Source of the DNA: Aliamphritea spongicola
GTDB lineage: Bacteria > Pseudomonadota > Gammaproteobacteria > Pseudomonadales > Balneatricaceae
Direction of reading: 5' to 3'
Length of the DNA stretch: 64,000 nt
NCBI GenBank assembly: GCA_024347235.1
Contig: AP025283.1
Location: 2,852,001 to 2,916,000, forward strand
Part shown: positions 9,156-19,887 of the stretch, in pieces
How positions within the stretch are numbered: the first letter of the stretch is position 1
Layout of the letters: each line of letters opens with the position of its first letter
The notes under the pieces: model-generated
The model's database searches: none
Seen by the model: the letters and a program-made list of their open reading frames with translations, nothing else
Told to the model about the DNA's origin: nothing
Program-made: the position numbers and the translations under genes

Positions 9156-10450
9156 TCAGTTAAGAAACGGTGACCAGGCCGGTTCACGGACATCACCGCG
9201 ATCGGATGGCAGACGATACTTCACGTTACCGTCCAGAGACACCGCCCTAACACACCCCGGCCGCCGGCCTGGGTTGCGTACATTACAATGCTGCCGTTTG
9301 GCGCAATCGTCGGTGATTCATCCATCGCTGTCTGAGTCAGCAGATCCAGACGGCCGGTCTGCAGATCCTGAACAGCAATGTGGAATGAACCGCCTTGCTG
9401 ATGCACCATGGTCAGGTAACGACCATCCTGAGTCAGGCGACCACGGGCATTGTAGCTCCCTTCAAACGTCAGACGGGTAATATCACCGGTCGGTAAATAA
9501 ACCTGGTAAATCTGTGGCTGACCACCCCGGTCTGACGTAAAGATCAATGATTGACCATCAGGTGTCCAGGAAGGTTCCGTATCAATACCAAAATGATGTG
9601 TTACACGGTTTAAACGGCGCTGTACCAGATCCAGAACATAGACTTCAGGGTTACCGTCCTTCGACAGAACCAGTGCCAGTTTGTTGCCATCCGGTGACCA
9701 CGCAGGCGCACCGTTCAGACCCGAGAAGGACTGCACCTTTCACGGCGACCGGTAGACAGGTACTGGATATAGATTGCCGGGCGGCCGGTCTCGAAAGACA
9801 CGTAAGCCAACTTAGTACCGTCACGGGACCAGGTCGGTGACATAATCGGTTCATCGGACTGAAGAATAGTCTGTGCGCCGTAACCGTCCGCATCCGCCAT
9901 TTGCAGTTTGTAGTCATACACCCCTGAACGGACCAGATCTGCCGTCACATACACAATTCGGGTGGAGAACGCTCCGCGAATACCAGTCAGAGTTTCATAG
10001 ATTTTGTCACTGATATAGTGCGCCACAGCCCGCAGATTAGAGAAATTGGCATTCACCACTTCACCTAAAATGCGCTCTTCTTTCAGCACATCAAACATTT
10101 CAACCGCAACTTCAAGGTTACCGTCCACCTGGGGACTGATCCGGCCAATCACCAGGAAGTCCGTGCCTGACACCCGCCAGTCGCGGAAGAAGACACCGGA
10201 ACGCTCCGACGGGAAGCTGAGCATATTGTCCTGAGACATCAGTGAGAACAGACCGGTGGTTTTCAGGTCATTGGTAACGATCTCTGCGATATCCTGCGGT
10301 AACGCGGTGGTGCCGCTCAGGCAAAGGAACAACCGCAACGGGTGTCGGCTCATCCACCCCTTCGGTTATCTCAATAGTTAATTCAGCCCTGGCGAGTAAA
10401 CTGAAAAAGAGTAGGCATACCATGATTGTGCCGGACAACATTCTGCTCAT
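9156..10450 (-). CDS. tolB: Tol-Pal system beta-propeller protein TolB
   Basis: Periplasmic TolB links TolA in the inner membrane to Pal. Signal peptide at residues 1-22 (LFFSLLARA). An N-terminal domain ([19 protein letters not shown]) is followed by a six-bladed propeller with repeated WSPDGxxLA motifs ([42 protein letters not shown]). Frame breaks near 10320 (two bases), 9737 (A) and 9251 (G). Restoring four bases gives 432 aa and the normal C-terminus ([12 protein letters not shown]) with the stop at 9156-9158. The start ATG overlaps the tolA stop by four bases (ATGA). Confidence 0.93.
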
Positions 10451-11518
10451 TGACGAAGATCTCCAGGGTTAAATAACAAATCAAATTTTCTGAACTGCCG
10501 ATCAAATAAGGCAGACTGCATGTCCTGCAGCTGATCGAACCGCTCCACACGCTTCACCGCCCGAATGGCGCTCTCATCGAACAGCGCATCACCACTGGAG
10601 CTTTTAACGTAGACGTTATCCACTTCTCCGGTGGGGAACAGATGAATTGTCAGCGTAACCTTCATACCATTCCTTGCACTGGGCGGACGGCTCCAGCGAC
10701 GCTGAATCTCACCTTTAATATAGGCAGTATAACTATTTACGCTGGCAGCATCGGCCAACTCCTGAGCAATTCGGGCTTCTTCGGCAATTTCAGCATCCAG
10801 TGCAGCCTGCAATGCTTCCTCTGCCTTCTTCCGCTCAGCTTCAGCCTTCTTACGTTCGGCTTCTTTCTTGCGCTTAGCTTCCTCAGCTTTCTTACGTTCA
10901 GCTTCGGCTTTCTTACGCTTCGCCTCTTCAGCTTTTTACGCTCGGCTTCTTTCTTGCGCTTAGCTTCTTCAGCTTTCTTACGTTCAGCCTCTTTCTTGCG
11001 CTTAGCTTCTTCAGCCTTCTTACGCTCGGCTTCTTTCTTACGCTTCGCCTCTTCAGCTTTCTTCTGCTCAGCTAACTTCTTAGCCTGCTCTGCTTTTTAC
11101 GTTCAGCTTCCTGCTTTGCCTGTTCAGCTTTCTTACGTTCCGCTTCCTGTTTAGCCTGCTCAGCTTTCTTGCGTTCCGCTTCCTGCTTAACCTCTTCAGC
11201 TTTCTTGCGTTCGGCTTCCTGCTTAGCCTCTTCAGCCTGTTTACGTTCCGCTTCTTTTTCGCTTCTTCCGCTTTTTCTGTTCAGCCTGCTGCTTCTTCAG
11301 TTCTTCAGCTTTTTGCGGGCCTCTTCTCTTTTCTTCGCCTGCTCCTCTGACGCTTTACTCTTGGATGTCAGATCCACAATACTGGCCTGAACATGACGCG
11401 GTGTGACCTTCCGCTCATCATCCGCATGGCCAAACCATGAGTTGAATAACAGCGTCAGCACAACTGCATGCAGTGATACAGCGAGAAACGTAGGAATTAT
11501 ATAAGATCGGGAATTCAC
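10447..11518 (-). CDS. tolA: Cell envelope integrity protein TolA
   Basis: Inner-membrane anchored protein that spans the periplasm and carries proton-motive energy from TolQR to TolB/Pal. Domain I: membrane segment at residues 7-26 (IIPTFLAVSLHAVVLTLLF). Domain II, about 11290-10830: a long helix of imperfect Lys/Glu/Ala repeats (AERKKAEEAKRKKE type). Domain III: globular C-terminus from YIKGEIQRRWSRPPSARNG to FNPGDLRQ. Domain II is broken by several frameshifts (near 11312, 11265, 11095 and 10937), all compatible with lost bases in A/T runs. The exact number of repeats is therefore uncertain. Confidence 0.9.
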
Positions 11519-11525
11519 AGTTGCT

Positions 11526-11941
11526 TTACTCAGTCACCAGCCCAACACTCGGGGCACCGGCATCTTGCAGCAATGTCATCAGCACGACAACGGCTTCATA
11601 ATCGACACCCTTATCACCTCTGACCAGCAAAAGCTTCTTAGGGTTCGTTGCCAGCACCTTGCTGATCCGCTCAAACACCACTTCTTCACTGACAGCTTCA
11701 GCAGGGTCGCCACCGACATCAATGTAATAATTACCCTCTTTATCGACCGTCACAATAACGGGCTCGTTATCCTGAGTATCCACCGGGTCAGCCCCCGCCT
11801 GAGGTAATTCAACATTAACCCCTGAGTAAGCATAGGCGCTGTGATCATAAAAATAACCAGCAGCACCATCATTACATCAATATACGGGACAACATTGATC
11901 TCAGAGTTGAGCTTGCGGGACTTCTTCTGACGTCTGATCAT
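11526..11941 (-). CDS. tolR: Tol-Pal system protein TolR
   Basis: 138 aa after restoring one G near 11820 ([17 protein letters not shown]). ExbD/TolR family. A cytoplasmic N-terminus is followed by a membrane helix at about residues 18-38 ([19 protein letters not shown]) with the proton-path Asp in YIDVM. A periplasmic domain ([33 protein letters not shown]) follows. With TolQ it forms the proton-driven motor. The tolQ-tolR gap is 11 bases and the tolR-tolA gap 7, so they form one operon. Confidence 0.94.
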
Positions 11942-11952
11942 AACAGTACCGC

Positions 11953-12632
11953 TTATTGCCCGGCATGTGCACGGCGGTGCAGCACGCTGGAGAACTCATC
12001 AGCAAAGGTTTCGTAACTGTTCATGAGCGTTTCAGTCTGAGCGGAATAACGGTTGTAGGCGATTACCGCAGGAATCGCAGCAAACAAACCGATAGCGGTT
12101 GCAATCAGGGCTTCGGAAATACCCGGCGCAACAGATGCAAGTGTCGCCTGGTGAACGTTTGCCAGGCCACGGAATGAGTTCATGATTCCCCAAACGGTAC
12201 CGAAGAGACCAATATACGGGCTGGTAGAGCCAACAGTTGCCAGAAATGGCAGATGGGTTTCCAGACGCTCTTCTTCCGGGCCAGTGCAACGCGCATACTG
12301 CGCTGAGCACCATCCATGACCGCATCAGGATCAACGCCCGGCTGCTGATTCAGACGGGTAAATTCTTTAATGCCGGCACGGAAAATATTTTCGGCCCCAT
12401 TGTCTGCATCCGGGGAATGATTAACTTCCCGAAACAGTTGGCTGAGATCCATACCGGACCAGAAACGGTCTTCAAAATAATGTAATTTCTGTTTTGCCTG
12501 ACGTAATACAGCATGACGCTGAAAAATCATTACCCAGGAAACGACCGATGCAAGTAACAGCAGCAACATAACCAGCTGAACAACAACGCTGGCATTTACC
12601 ACCAGACTCCAGATCGACATTTTATCCGGCAC
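11953..12632 (-). CDS. tolQ: Tol-Pal system protein TolQ
   Basis: 226 aa MotA/TolQ/ExbB proton channel subunit. Three membrane segments: about residues 15-36, a second near [20 protein letters not shown], and a third near [20 protein letters not shown]. One G is missing near 12277 ([20 protein letters not shown] restored). The start is GTG at 12630-12632 with GAGG about 9 bases upstream. An ATG five codons later is the alternative. First gene of the tol operon here, because the usual upstream ybgC is absent. Confidence 0.94.
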
Positions 12633-12952
12633 AGTCTGAACCTCTTCCGTTTATACAAAAAAATTATTTAGCATGAGATAGTAGCCGGATAAAGAAGTAA
12701 AATCTTTATCTTTTTACAAAATTCAATTATTTGGCTGCTGATCCGGCAGGCAGTTTTATGGTGAGCTTCAGTACTGATGGCCACTGTATTTTACAGCCAA
12801 ACATCAGACACCTTCTTTTTCAGGTAATTTTCAGAGTACTGAATTAAGCTCGCCTGACGTCCTGGTGTCTGACTGACCTGACCGCATTCAGAGTTTCTCA
12901 ATGCTGGCCATGAAAAGAGACAGCAATGATTGCCGGAAGTTTATTTTTCCAT
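12633..12952. other. Intergenic region upstream of tolQ
   Basis: About 320 bases without a supported gene. This is where ybgC would normally lie; translating both strands shows no trace of it. The promoter of the tol operon is presumably in the AT-rich part at 12650-12730, but I cannot assign hexamers confidently. Confidence 0.45.
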
Positions 12953-12978
12953 AAAAACCGGGTAAAAACCCGGTTTTT
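12953..12978. terminator. Terminator after the DksA-like gene
   Basis: AAAAACCGGG, loop TAAAAA region, CCCGGTTTTT. A T run is present on both strands. It lies just past the stop of the minus-strand gene at 13001. Confidence 0.8.
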
Positions 12979-13000
12979 ATTTCACTTCGTCAGGCATCAC

Positions 13001-13375
13001 TCAGCCTTCAAAATTAGACTGGCATCCGATACACAACACTGCAACAGGATTTGCTTTAAGACGGTTCAGTTCGATCATTTCACCACAGTTTTCACACTCA
13101 CCATACAACCCTTCATCAAGGCGCCTTAAAGCATGCTCCGCAGAACGAACCTCTCCTTCAAGCTGCTGAATATGTCCCAGCAACTGCACCCGACGGGCAC
13201 TGTCACTCGCCTGCTCAGCACTGTCCACCGGCTGTGCCACATCAACCAGCGCCAACTCAGCCCTTTGCTGTTCCCGCGCCTGTGACAGGTCTTCCCGCAA
13301 CTGATCAATTAACTGACAGACATCTTTTCTAAGGTCAGCTAACTGGGACTGCGACAACTCACAGCTTCTCATCAC
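13001..13375 (-). CDS. DksA/TraR-family C4 zinc-finger protein
   Basis: About 124 aa, with a predicted N-terminal coiled coil (LRKDVCQLIDQLREDLSQA onward). A C-terminal four-cysteine zinc finger follows, C-E-N-C and C-I-G-C, with the family sequence GECENCGEMIELNRLKANP between them. Family members bind in the RNA polymerase secondary channel with ppGpp. The acidic DxxDxA tip motif of true DksA is not clear (VDVAQPVD lies in the expected region), so this may be a paralogue. Start is GTG at 13375 or the adjacent ATG at 13372, with GGAG 8-11 bases upstream. It occupies the slot where ybgC usually separates ruvB from tolQ. Confidence 0.85.
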   Translation of the reverse strand: MMRSCELSQSQLADLRKDVCQLIDQLREDLSQAREQQRAELALVDVAQPVDSAEQASDSARRVQLLGHIQQLEGEVRSAEHALRRLDEGLYGECENCGEMIELNRLKANPVAVLCIGCQSNFEG

Positions 13376-13509
13376 ATCTTTACTCCGGATCCATCGTATT
13401 ATTTAAGCGGTGCGCCCCTGGCCCTCTATGGCCCGCCGGCAATCTGCAACCACTCTGCTCAGTTAAGATGTAATATTAAACTTTCATGAAAAACGCACCA
13501 TGACGCACG

Positions 13510-14521
13510 TCAATCGCGTTTAGGTAATTCCAGTCCAAAGTGTTCATAAGCATGATCAGTAACGACCCGGCCACGGGGCGTCCGCATCATATAACCCTGC
13601 TGAATCAGATAAGGCTCTAACACGTCTTCAATGGTATCCCGCTCTTCGCTGATCGCTGCGGCAAGGTTATCTACGCCGACCGGACCGCCGCCAAACTTTT
13701 CAATCATAGCCAGCAATAACCGGCGGTCCATATGATCAAAACCACGGGCATCTACATTCAGCATGTTCAGCGCAAGATCGGCCATTTCACGGGTAATTTC
13801 ACCGTCACCGCGGACTTCAGCAAAGTCGCGGGCACGGCGTAATAAACGGTTAGCAATTCGCGGTGTACCCCGGGAGCGACGGGCTACTTCAATTGCCCCT
13901 TCATGCTCTATTGCACAGCCCGACAGCCTGGCTGAACGCTCAACAATGCTAGTCAGATCATCAATGTTATAAAACTCTAACCGCTGCACAATACCGAACC
14001 GGTCACGCAACGGAGATGTCAGCAAACCGGCTCGGGTAGTTGCCCCTACCAGAGTAAAGGCGGCAACTCCAGCTTAATTGAACGTGCCGCCGGCCCTTCG
14101 CCGATCATAATATCCAGCTGGTAATCTTCCATGGCCGGATACAGCACTTCCTCAACCGACGCGCTTAACCGGTGAATCTCATCGATAAACAGCACATCGC
14201 CGGGCTCAAGGTTGGTCAGCATCGCCGCCAGATCGCCGGCTTTTTCCAGCACAGGCCCGGAGGTAGTTTTTATTTCACTGCCCATTTCGCTGGCGATAAT
14301 ATTTGCCAGTGTGGTTTTACCCAGCCCCGGTGGTCCGAAAACCAGTGTATGGTCCAGTGCTTCGCCACGTTTTTCGCCGCCCCAATGAAAATTTCCATCT
14401 GTTCACGAACAACCGGCTGACCAACATAGTCTTCCAGTGTTTTCGGACGAATGGCCCGGTCCTGCACTTCCTCAGCTGCCGGCACAGACACCGGCGATAC
14501 AAAACGATCTGCTTCGATCAT
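13510..14521 (-). CDS. ruvB: Holliday junction branch-migration ATPase RuvB
   Basis: AAA+ motor that drives branch migration with RuvA. Landmarks: N-terminal [11 protein letters not shown], Walker [10 protein letters not shown], Walker [10 protein letters not shown], the segment [18 protein letters not shown], and a C-terminal winged helix ending LELPKRD. Frame breaks near 14375 (one [14 protein letters not shown]) and near 14060 (one T, ELPPFTLVG). Corrected length 337 aa. Starts 19 bases after ruvA. Confidence 0.95.
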
Positions 14522-14540
14522 CAGTTGACCCTTATCTCAG

Positions 14541-15164
14541 TTATCCCTGCACCATACTTTTCAGCGCAGCACGGATCAAGGATTCGCTGCTGGCACCCGG
14601 CTCCAGCCCTTTTTCTGCAGCCGCAATCGCCTTCGTTGCCTGCACAGGCTTATAACCCAGCGCAACCAGCGCACTTTCAGCTTCAGCCCGGTTATCAGCA
14701 ACCGGAGGCGCTTCACCGAAATCATCGGTCAGGGTGAAATCAGCTACATCATCAACCTGGAAGTCTTTAATCTTATCCTTCATTTCGATCAGCAGGCGTT
14801 CGGCAGTTTTCTTCCCGACACCCGGCAACCGCACCAGTGCAGCGGTATCTTCAAATTGCACACTCTGCACAAATTCAGACACACTGATGCCGGACAAAAT
14901 CGTCAACGCCAGCTTAGGCCCAACACCGTTAACCTTAATAAGCGTACGAAACAGCGAACGCTCCTGCCGATCATAAAAACCGTACAGTAACTGTGCATCT
15001 TCACGCACAACCATATGGGTAAACAGCACCACTGTCTGCCCCACACCCGGCAAACGGTAAAAGGTGTTCATTGACGCATCCACCTCATAACCGACACCAT
15101 TTACATCCAGCACCAGTTGCGGAGGAACCTTTTCCAGCAATTCACCTTTAAGACGACCTATCAC
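14541..15164 (-). CDS. ruvA: Holliday junction branch-migration protein RuvA
   Basis: 207 aa, full length. Domain I has an OB fold ([20 protein letters not shown]). Domain II has two helix-hairpin-helix motifs ([17 protein letters not shown] and [19 protein letters not shown]) that bind the junction. Domain III is a small helical domain ([20 protein letters not shown]) that contacts RuvB. No frameshift. Followed closely by ruvB. Confidence 0.97.
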   Translation of the reverse strand: MIGRLKGELLEKVPPQLVLDVNGVGYEVDASMNTFYRLPGVGQTVVLFTHMVVREDAQLLYGFYDRQERSLFRTLIKVNGVGPKLALTILSGISVSEFVQSVQFEDTAALVRLPGVGKKTAERLLIEMKDKIKDFQVDDVADFTLTDDFGEAPPVADNRAEAESALVALGYKPVQATKAIAAAEKGLEPGASSESLIRAALKSMVQG

Positions 15165-15209
15165 GTATTGTTTCCTTCATTTACAGAGGCTGCCAGACAA
15201 CCTGAAATA

Positions 15210-15879
15210 CTAACCCCGTTCTTTATCGTCGCGACGTTCCAGCTTATGGCCGGCAACGATAAATTCCGGCAGACAGATATCACCGAATACGGCTGCCATA
15301 CGGATAATAAAAATAATTGAAATAGATAAAGCAACCAGAACCACCGGATGCATTGAGCCTTCAAGCCACACATACAGTACTGCACCAATGATCGAGCAGG
15401 TGGCATATAACTCACCGTGCCGGTGCAGTATCAGCGGAATCTGCCGGGTAAGCACATCCCGAACCATACCACCGGCACAACCGGTAACCATCGCCATCAT
15501 GACAACAATGATGGGAGGCAAATCAAGACTGATAGCCTTTTGCGCTCCAAGCACAGTAAACAGCGCCATTCAAGCGCATCAAGAATAATCAGCAAACGCC
15601 GCGGATAACGCAGATACCGGCAAATCCAGAACGCCGATACGGCAGATATAACCGCCGTCCATATATAGGTGTCGTTCTGAATCCAGAGTAATGGATGAAT
15701 ATCTAAAGTCAGATCCCGAATAGTGCCGCCACCCAGTGAGGTTACAATGGCCAAAACCACCACGCCAAGAATATCCATGTGCTTTCCCTGCGCAGCCAGT
15801 GCACCGGTAATTGCAAATACCGCCACCCCTAACAGCTCAGTGACATAGACAAATTCTGACAGGGTAAAAACAGGTTCAT
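15210..15879 (-). CDS. Trimeric intracellular cation (TRIC) channel family protein (UPF0126 type)
   Basis: About 223 aa integral membrane protein with six to seven hydrophobic helices. It carries the internal duplication typical of this family: GGGTIRDLTL in the first half and GGMVRDVLT in the second. Prokaryotic TRIC proteins conduct K+ and other cations; the physiological role here is unknown. The frame breaks near 15868 (one T) and near 15566 (one G, LDALGMALFTVLGA). Start ATG at 15877-15879. It sits between ruvC and ruvA, which are usually adjacent. Confidence 0.85.
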
Positions 15880-15911
15880 TTTAAAGTCTGCAGTCCAGCC
15901 AAATTCATCGC

Positions 15912-16442
15912 TTAACATAATCGCCCCCGCCGGCTGCCCTTAGCCCCCGCCATCGCAATCAGACTGGTTCGGGTGTGAGCATGACACAGCGCAATAGCCA
16001 GGGCATCTGCCGCATCCGCCTGTGGCAAACCGGGCAGTTTCAGAATCGACATTACCATGTGCTGCACCTGAGATTTATCCGCTGAGCCCTTGCCTACCAC
16101 AGCCTGTTTTACCTTACGGGCCGCATATTCAGCCACCGGCAGACTCTGATTAGTACCGGCAACGATGGCAACACCACGGGCCTGTCCCAGCTTCAGAGCG
16201 GAGTCCGCATTACGGGCCATAAACACCTGTTCAATGGCCATTTCCTGCGGACAATAATGCTCAATGATTTCAGTCACCCCGGCATACACCTGCTGCAGCC
16301 GCTCAGGAAGTTCATCTCCCTTTATCCGGATACAGCCACTGGCCACATATTCATTTTTACTGCCCACTGCATTGATAATACCGTACCCGGTTATCCGTGA
16401 ACCCGGATCTATTCCTAAAATCAGCATGGCGTTTTGAGACAT
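15912..16442 (-). CDS. ruvC: Crossover junction endodeoxyribonuclease RuvC
   Basis: 176 aa RNase H-fold resolvase that nicks Holliday junctions. Acidic catalytic residues are seen in [25 protein letters not shown] and the C-terminal [15 protein letters not shown]. The DNA-wedge region [12 protein letters not shown] is present. The annotated first ATG has GGAG immediately adjacent; the ATG five codons in (MLILGIDPG) is an alternative. yebC, normally just upstream, is absent. Confidence 0.95.
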   Translation of the reverse strand: MSQNAMLILGIDPGSRITGYGIINAVGSKNEYVASGCIRIKGDELPERLQQVYAGVTEIIEHYCPQEMAIEQVFMARNADSALKLGQARGVAIVAGTNQSLPVAEYAARKVKQAVVGKGSADKSQVQHMVMSILKLPGLPQADAADALAIALCHAHTRTSLIAMAGAKGSRRGRLC

Positions 16443-16531
16443 CTCCGGTTATCAATAAAACTGAATAAATACACTGTATTTTTATACATACTATCATTGC
16501 TTCAGCCAGGCATCTACGTGCAATAGGCATA

Positions 16532-16557
16532 AAAACCGGGATCTGAATCCCGGTTTA
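16532..16557. terminator. Terminator between aspS and ruvC
   Basis: AAAACCGGGAT, loop CTGA, ATCCCGGTTT. On the minus strand it ends in a run of T, so it can terminate the aspS transcript before ruvC. Confidence 0.7.
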
Positions 16558-16680
16558 ATTTTCGCATCACTTTCACGCTACAGTTCAGCACTATTCAGAT
16601 CTGAATAACACATCACATCCGGATAAGTGATCCGAATCAGGCTCACCGCCGCAGAACCCGGCGGTGAACAAAGCTTCAGC

Positions 16681-18447
16681 TTAAGCTTCTTTCTGACGCA
16701 GCTTGATGTGCAGTTCACGCAGCTGAGCAGCGCTTACCTGGCCCGGTGCTTCAGTCATCGGACAGGAAGCACTCTGGGTTTTAGGGAAGGCAATCACTTC
16801 GCGGATTGAGTCAGTACCGGTCATCAGCATGATCAGACGGTCCAGACCGAATGCCAGACCACCGTGCGGTGGCGCACCGTATTTCAGGGCATTCAGCAGG
16901 AAGCCAAACTTATCTTCAGCTTCTTCGTCAGAGATACCCAGCACTTCCAGTACAGTTGCCTGCATTTCCTGATCGTGGATACGAACTGAACCACCGCCCA
17001 GCTCACAGCCGTTCAGTACCATGTCGTATGCACGGGACAGTGCATCCAGCGGGTTAGCTTTCAGCTCTTCCGCAGTACAGCTTGGCGCAGTGAACGGGTG
17101 GTGCAGTGCAGTCAGACCACCTTCAGATGTTTCTTCAAACATCGGGAAGTCAACAACCCACAGCGGCGCCCACTCACGCTCGCCCATATTAAGATCTTCA
17201 CCGACCTTGATACGCAACGCACCCAGTGCTTCGCTGACAACTTTCTCTTTGTCCGCGCCGAAGAATACGATATCGCCGTTCTGAGCACCCAGACGTTCCA
17301 TGATTTGCATGGCAACTTCTGCACCCAGGAATTTAACGATCGGAGACTGCAGGCCTTCTTCACCCTTCTCCAGTTCGTTAACCTTGATCCACGCCAGGCC
17401 TTTAGCACCGTAGATGCTGACGAACTTGGTGTACTCATCAATGTTCTTACGGGTCAGCTGAGCACCGCCAGGAACTTTCAGCGCAGCAACGCGGCCTTTC
17501 GGATCTTTAGCAGGACCGGCAAATACCTTGAACTCGATCTCAGCCATCAGGTCTGCAACATCAACCAGCTCCATCGGGAAACGCAAGTCCGGCTTATCAG
17601 AACCGTACTTCTGCATCGCTTCCGCGTATGGCATACGTGGGAACTCACCCAGATCAACGCCTTTCAGTTCCAGGAACAGCTTGCGGATCATGGTTTCAGT
17701 CATCCCCATGATACCTTCTTCATCCATAAAGGATGTTTCGATGTCGATCTGGGTAAATTCTGGCTGACGGTCTGCACGCAGATCTTCATCACGGAAGCAG
17801 CGGGCAATCTGGTAGTAACGGTCGAAGCCGGACACCATCAGCAGCTGTTTGAACAGCTGTGGAGACTGCGGCAGCGCGAAAAACTGACCTTCGTGAACTC
17901 GGCTTGGTACCAGATAGTCACGGGCACCTTCCGGCGTTGCACGGTTCAGAATCGGTGTTTCGATATCCAGGAAACCGTTGTCATCCAGGTAGTTACGGAT
18001 CGCATTGGTCACCTTGGAACGGAAGCGCAGTTTTTCCTGCATTTCCGGACGGCGCAGGTCAACATAACGGTGACGCAGACGCACATCTTCACCTACCTGC
18101 TGATGCTCATCCAGCTGGAAAGGCGGTGTTTCAGATTTGTTAAGGATAACCAGCTCTTTACCCAGTACTTCGATCTCGCCGGTAGGCATATCCGGGTTAG
18201 TGGTACCTTCAGGACGGGCACGGACAGTACCGCGTACTTCGATGACATATTCATTACGCACGCTGTCGGCCAGAGCAAAACTTTCTTCCCGGTCCGGGTC
18301 GAATACGACCTGAGTAATACCTTCGCGGTCACGAACATCCAGGAAGATTACACCACCGTGATCACGGCGGCGATGCACCCAGCCGTTCAGGACGATGTCT
18401 TCGCCGATATGAGTTGTATTTAGTTCGCCGCAATAATGGCTGCGCAT
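16681..18447 (-). CDS. aspS: Aspartyl-tRNA synthetase
   Basis: 588 aa, the normal length of the bacterial type class II enzyme. N-terminal anticodon-binding OB domain ([20 protein letters not shown]). Class II motif 2 region [19 protein letters not shown]. Motif 3 [15 protein letters not shown]. The bacterial GAD insertion lies in between. The C-terminal sequence [14 protein letters not shown] is complete. No frameshift. fmdB-type gene precedes it by 92 bases on the same strand. Confidence 0.98.
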   Translation of the reverse strand: MRSHYCGELNTTHIGEDIVLNGWVHRRRDHGGVIFLDVRDREGITQVVFDPDREESFALADSVRNEYVIEVRGTVRARPEGTTNPDMPTGEIEVLGKELVILNKSETPPFQLDEHQQVGEDVRLRHRYVDLRRPEMQEKLRFRSKVTNAIRNYLDDNGFLDIETPILNRATPEGARDYLVPSRVHEGQFFALPQSPQLFKQLLMVSGFDRYYQIARCFRDEDLRADRQPEFTQIDIETSFMDEEGIMGMTETMIRKLFLELKGVDLGEFPRMPYAEAMQKYGSDKPDLRFPMELVDVADLMAEIEFKVFAGPAKDPKGRVAALKVPGGAQLTRKNIDEYTKFVSIYGAKGLAWIKVNELEKGEEGLQSPIVKFLGAEVAMQIMERLGAQNGDIVFFGADKEKVVSEALGALRIKVGEDLNMGEREWAPLWVVDFPMFEETSEGGLTALHHPFTAPSCTAEELKANPLDALSRAYDMVLNGCELGGGSVRIHDQEMQATVLEVLGISDEEAEDKFGFLLNALKYGAPPHGGLAFGLDRLIMLMTGTDSIREVIAFPKTQSASCPMTEAPGQVSAAQLRELHIKLRQKEA

Positions 18448-18539
18448 AATTACCAGTTCCTGTTATTTATCAGTTGTTCACTCACAGCCGCCCTGCCGGC
18501 CAGCTGCTGAATAATTCAGATTGCCGCAGCAATCGTATG

Positions 18540-18776
18540 TCAGGTATCAGCTACCCGCACCGGAGGAGCTGTCCCCGCCAGATTTTTCTTCTTGCCGGTT
18601 TTGAAGTCAGTCTCATACCAGCCACTGCCGGATAAACGAAAGCCCGGTGCCGACACCTTCTTTTCTACATTTTCAGCATTGCAGGCCAGACAGGCCGGAG
18701 GCGGCGCATCAGACTTCATTACTAACTTTTCAAATTCGTGACCGCATTCGCGGCAGGCAAAATCAAAAATAGGCAT
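18540..18776 (-). CDS. FmdB-family zinc ribbon protein
   Basis: 78 aa. Putative regulatory-protein FmdB/CxxC_CXXC_SSSS family: MPIFDFACRECGHEFEKL with CxxC, then ACLACNAENVEKK with the second CxxC, forming one zinc ribbon. A Gly/Ser-rich segment follows (GFRLSGSGWYETDFK). Function unknown despite the family name. Upstream of aspS, as in many gammaproteobacteria. Confidence 0.9.
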   Translation of the reverse strand: MPIFDFACRECGHEFEKLVMKSDAPPPACLACNAENVEKKVSAPGFRLSGSGWYETDFKTGKKKNLAGTAPPVRVADT

Positions 18777-18959
18777 CGGTTAAATCACTTCTTTATGCTT
18801 ATTCGGGCAAGGATCGCCAATAAAAGACGCAAATTATACCTGAATTTCCCCGGGCTGACAGGGGCTGTGACGGAAATATATCGCGCACACTCATGCAGCC
18901 ATACCAACTGTATTTCAGACGCTGCTGAAGCACGCTCCTACCCGCAAAACCCCAGACGC

Positions 18960-18985
18960 AAAAAGGCAGCCGAAGCTGCCTTTTT
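18960..18985. terminator. Terminator after sucD
   Basis: AAAAAGGCAGC, loop CGAA, GCTGCCTTTTT, with T runs on both strands. Lies just past the sucD stop. Confidence 0.85.
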
Positions 18986-19009
18986 CATAGCGGAAAACCC
19001 GTCAGGAAA

Positions 19010-19885
19010 TTATTCCCAACCGGTTACCTCGCGCAGACCGTCAGCGATCTGTGCCAGAGAGCGAACAGTTTTAACGCCCGCTGCTTCCAGTGCTGCAAAC
19101 TTCTCATCAGCAGTACCTTTACCGCCAGAGATGATCGCACCGGCATGACCCATACGCTTACCTGCAGGTGCAGTTACACCGGCAATGTAAGATACAACAG
19201 GCTTGGTTACGTTTGCCTTGATGTACGCAGCCGCTTCTTCTTCAGCAGAACCGCCGATTTCACCGATCATTACGATGGCTTCAGTCTGCGGATCGTTCTG
19301 GAACATTTCCAGAATGTCGATGAAGTTAGAACCCGGAATCGGATCACCACCGATACCAACACAGGTAGACTGACCAAAACCAGCATCAGTTGTCTGCTTA
19401 ACCGCTTCATAGGTCAGAGTACCTGAACGGGAAACGATACCTACTTTACCCGGCAGGTGGATGTGACCCGGCATGATACCGATCTTACATTCACCCGGCG
19501 TGATAACACCCGGACAGTTAGGACCAACCAGACGTACGCCCAGCTCGTCACACTTAACTTTACACTCCAGCATATCCATAACCGGGATGTGCTCAGTGAT
19601 ACATACGATCAGCTCGATACCTGCATTTGCCGCTTCCAGGATAGAATCCTTACAGAATGGCGCCGGTACGTAGATAACAGATGCAGTTGCACCGGTTTCA
19701 GCAACCGCTTCAGATACAGTGTTAAACACTGGCAGACCCAGGTGCTCAGTACCGCCCTTGCCCGGCGTTACACCGCCAACCATTTTAGTGCCGTACGCAA
19801 TCGCCTGTTCAGAGTGGAAGGTACCCTGGCCACCGGTGAAACCCTGACAGATCACCTTAGTGTCTTTGTTAATTAAAACCGCCAT
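19010..19885 (-). CDS. sucD: Succinyl-CoA synthetase alpha subunit
   Basis: 291 aa. Substrate-level phosphorylation step of the TCA cycle. CoA-binding Rossmann domain ([18 protein letters not shown]), the ligase domain, and the phosphorylated histidine in [14 protein letters not shown]. The start is two bases after the sucC stop, with a good ribosome binding site inside the end of sucC. No frameshift. Confidence 0.97.
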   Translation of the reverse strand: MAVLINKDTKVICQGFTGGQGTFHSEQAIAYGTKMVGGVTPGKGGTEHLGLPVFNTVSEAVAETGATASVIYVPAPFCKDSILEAANAGIELIVCITEHIPVMDMLECKVKCDELGVRLVGPNCPGVITPGECKIGIMPGHIHLPGKVGIVSRSGTLTYEAVKQTTDAGFGQSTCVGIGGDPIPGSNFIDILEMFQNDPQTEAIVMIGEIGGSAEEEAAAYIKANVTKPVVSYIAGVTAPAGKRMGHAGAIISGGKGTADEKFAALEAAGVKTVRSLAQIADGLREVTGWE

Positions 19886-19887
19886 GA

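Noticed and set aside
10813..11300. Repetitive DNA that could look like a tandem repeat or array
   Set aside because: It encodes the Lys/Glu/Ala repeats of TolA domain II; the units are imperfect and in the tolA frame.
17098..18423. 441-aa open frame on the plus strand opposite aspS
   Set aside because: It is antisense to a complete, well-conserved aspS and has no recognisable motif; it is a by-product of codon bias.
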